Assembly (NCBI GenBank): GCA_017303835.1
Contig: JAFLBI010000001.1
Location: 1-64,000 of the forward strand
DNA length: 64,000 nt
Reading direction: 5' to 3'
Source of the DNA: Chitinophagales bacterium
Lineage (GTDB): Bacteria > Bacteroidota > Bacteroidia > Chitinophagales > Chitinophagaceae
In this document: positions 63,032 to 64,000 of the stretch, one piece after another
Layout: every line of letters begins with the position of its first letter
Position numbering within the stretch: the stretch's first letter is position 1
Notes under the pieces: model-generated
Databases searched by the model: none
Told to the model about the DNA's origin: nothing
The model's input: the letters and a program-made list of their open reading frames with translations, nothing else
Made by a program: the position numbers and the translations under genes

Positions 63032-63541
63032 TCAGTTCTCCTTGTTTTCTGGGTTGTTTCTGTACAGGCGGATGATCTGGAAATACAGCATGATCTGAAT
63101 AATCAGGATCACACTAAAAATCAGCATGCCCCAAGACACAGCATTCATGATATTCAGGAAATCATCAATATTCAGCCCCGGCATATTGGGCTGCATTTTC
63201 AAAAACTCATTCACAATCTGAATCTTCTTTGGATAAGAAGTTGTGAGAAACTGCAAAGTGCTCATCAACCACAAACCGGCAAAACTGATGCTGATAATGG
63301 ATGTAAAACGTAAGAGCGATTGTAATTTAACAGAAGGAGCTTTGCCTGAATCCACATTTTTAAGCAGGAATACAAAGCAAGCAATGATATAGGTAACCAA
63401 TGCAGCCAAAAGCAGTACCGGAAAAAGTACTGCGGGATTTGCCAGAGCCAGCATCAGTGCAATCAGGCTCATTACGCCTAAGAATGCTGCTACAGGTAGC
63501 AGGATATACGTGAGTATGCGGAATACGGATAATTGATTCAT
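63032..63541 (-). CDS. Four-helix membrane protein of unknown function
   Basis: A 169-residue protein with four transmembrane segments (about 8-32, 35-60, 76-98 and 133-155) and a short extracytoplasmic loop with PNMPGLNIDDF between the third and fourth. It resembles other Bacteroidota hypothetical membrane proteins but no family is recognised. It begins 1 nt after the aspS stop, so it is probably co-transcribed with aspS and perhaps rarA. Confidence 0.65.
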   Translation of the reverse strand: MNQLSVFRILTYILLPVAAFLGVMSLIALMLALANPAVLFPVLLLAALVTYIIACFVFLLKNVDSGKAPSVKLQSLLRFTSIISISFAGLWLMSTLQFLTTSYPKKIQIVNEFLKMQPNMPGLNIDDFLNIMNAVSWGMLIFSVILIIQIMLYFQIIRLYRNNPENKEN

Positions 63542-63542
63542 G

Positions 63543-64000
63543 TTATTTCAGGTTCAGTTGAATCTGCAGTTCATCAAATTGTTTCTGATCAATGGTGCTT
63601 GGTGCATCTAACATTACATCTCTACCTGAATTGTTTTTCGGGAAGGCGATGAAATCGCGAATGCTTTCACTGCCGCCGAGGATAGAGCAGAGTCGGTCGA
63701 AACCGAAAGCAATACCACCATGTGGCGGAGCGCCATATTCAAACGCACCGAGTAAGAAACCAAATTTATGCAGGGCTTCTTCATCGCTCATGCCCAGTGC
63801 AGCAAACATTTTCTCCTGCAGTTCGCGCTGGAAAATACGGATAGAACCACCACCAATTTCGTTGCCGTTCAATACCATATCATAAGCGTTGGCCTTGATA
63901 TTGGCATAAGGATGCTTGAGGTATTCAGCCGCATTGGCAATGCGTGGTTCATTATTGATCATCACTTCAATATCACTTGGCTTGGGCGAGGTGAAAGGAT
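63543..64000 (-). CDS. aspS: Aspartyl-tRNA synthetase, C-terminal part (cut by window edge)
   Basis: The last 152 codons or so of a class II tRNA synthetase. [20 protein letters not shown] and the motif 3 region [22 protein letters not shown], with [22 protein letters not shown], identify bacterial AspS. The reading frame stays open to base 64000 with sequence like [10 protein letters not shown], so the 5' part lies outside the window. Any start codon inside the window would be an internal Met. Confidence 0.93.
   Translation of the reverse strand, partial: PFTSPKPSDIEVMINNEPRIANAAEYLKHPYANIKANAYDMVLNGNEIGGGSIRIFQRELQEKMFAALGMSDEEALHKFGFLLGAFEYGAPPHGGIAFGFDRLCSILGGSESIRDFIAFPKNNSGRDVMLDAPSTIDQKQFDELQIQLNLK

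Overview
The window is a chromosome segment of a Bacteroidota bacterium, most likely family Chitinophagaceae. The reasons are a 2,438-residue SprA (type IX secretion translocon), a DUF3127 protein, futalosine-pathway menaquinone genes, promoters of the Bacteroidota type (TAnnTTTG at -7), few Shine-Dalgarno sites, and the Chitinophagaceae-like flavour of the hypothetical proteins. No species can be named from the sequence alone. 

Layout. 1-980: 3' end of 23S rRNA, 5S rRNA, then a tandem array of about 137-bp repeats, each carrying an intrinsic terminator. 981-20387: housekeeping genes: SemiSWEET, fabI, recN, a TPR protein, a zinc-ribbon protein, a NIF3 protein, a class IV aminotransferase, photolyase, mqnB-mqnD, two tandem PTPS-family genes overlapping folE, a thioredoxin-like protein, fabD, a serine hydrolase, a Cys/Met-metabolism PLP enzyme, dinB-like and fhs. 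20388-24890: an AT-rich accessory island. 24892-51513: housekeeping again: fabH, ruvA, sprA, a RAYT transposase unit, an ABC exporter pair, S1/P1-like phospholipase/nuclease, an FAD protein, DUF3127, dnaA, tRNA-Ser and tRNA-Pro, HAD, PAP2, the methionine operon metY-metX-hom under a SAM-I riboswitch, an outer-membrane protein and uvrA. 51540-59720: a second accessory stretch with two Crp/Fnr regulators, a glycosyltransferase, a minimal ABC pair, an alpha/beta hydrolase and several envelope proteins of unknown role, sprinkled with palindromic repeats. 59746-64000: ElaA-like GNAT, an FAD oxidoreductase, rarA, a membrane protein and the C-terminal part of aspS, cut by the window edge. 

The most interesting object is the island at about 20.6-24.7 kb. 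It reads as an integron-like cassette array with no integrase in the window (CALIN-like). Four consecutive modules (gene plus a long imperfect palindrome, all on the + strand) share a diagnostic feature: the first bases of each cassette (GTT...) are the complement of the left end of that same cassette's own palindrome. This is what one expects if each module was once a circle closed at that site. The complementarity runs about 15 nt, longer than the usual 7-nt core, and position 11 is mismatched in all four. A fifth, degenerate module probably precedes them. Cargo includes an STM3941-like membrane protein, a secreted protein with a 65-aa membrane partner, another membrane protein and a HEPN-like protein. 

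Other structure: a RAYT gene bracketed by two related palindromes between sprA and an ABC permease gene; a MITE-like element upstream of uvrA; two families of palindromic repeats in the 51.5-57.9 kb region; and promoters that sit only a few bases from start codons, which suggests leaderless mRNAs.
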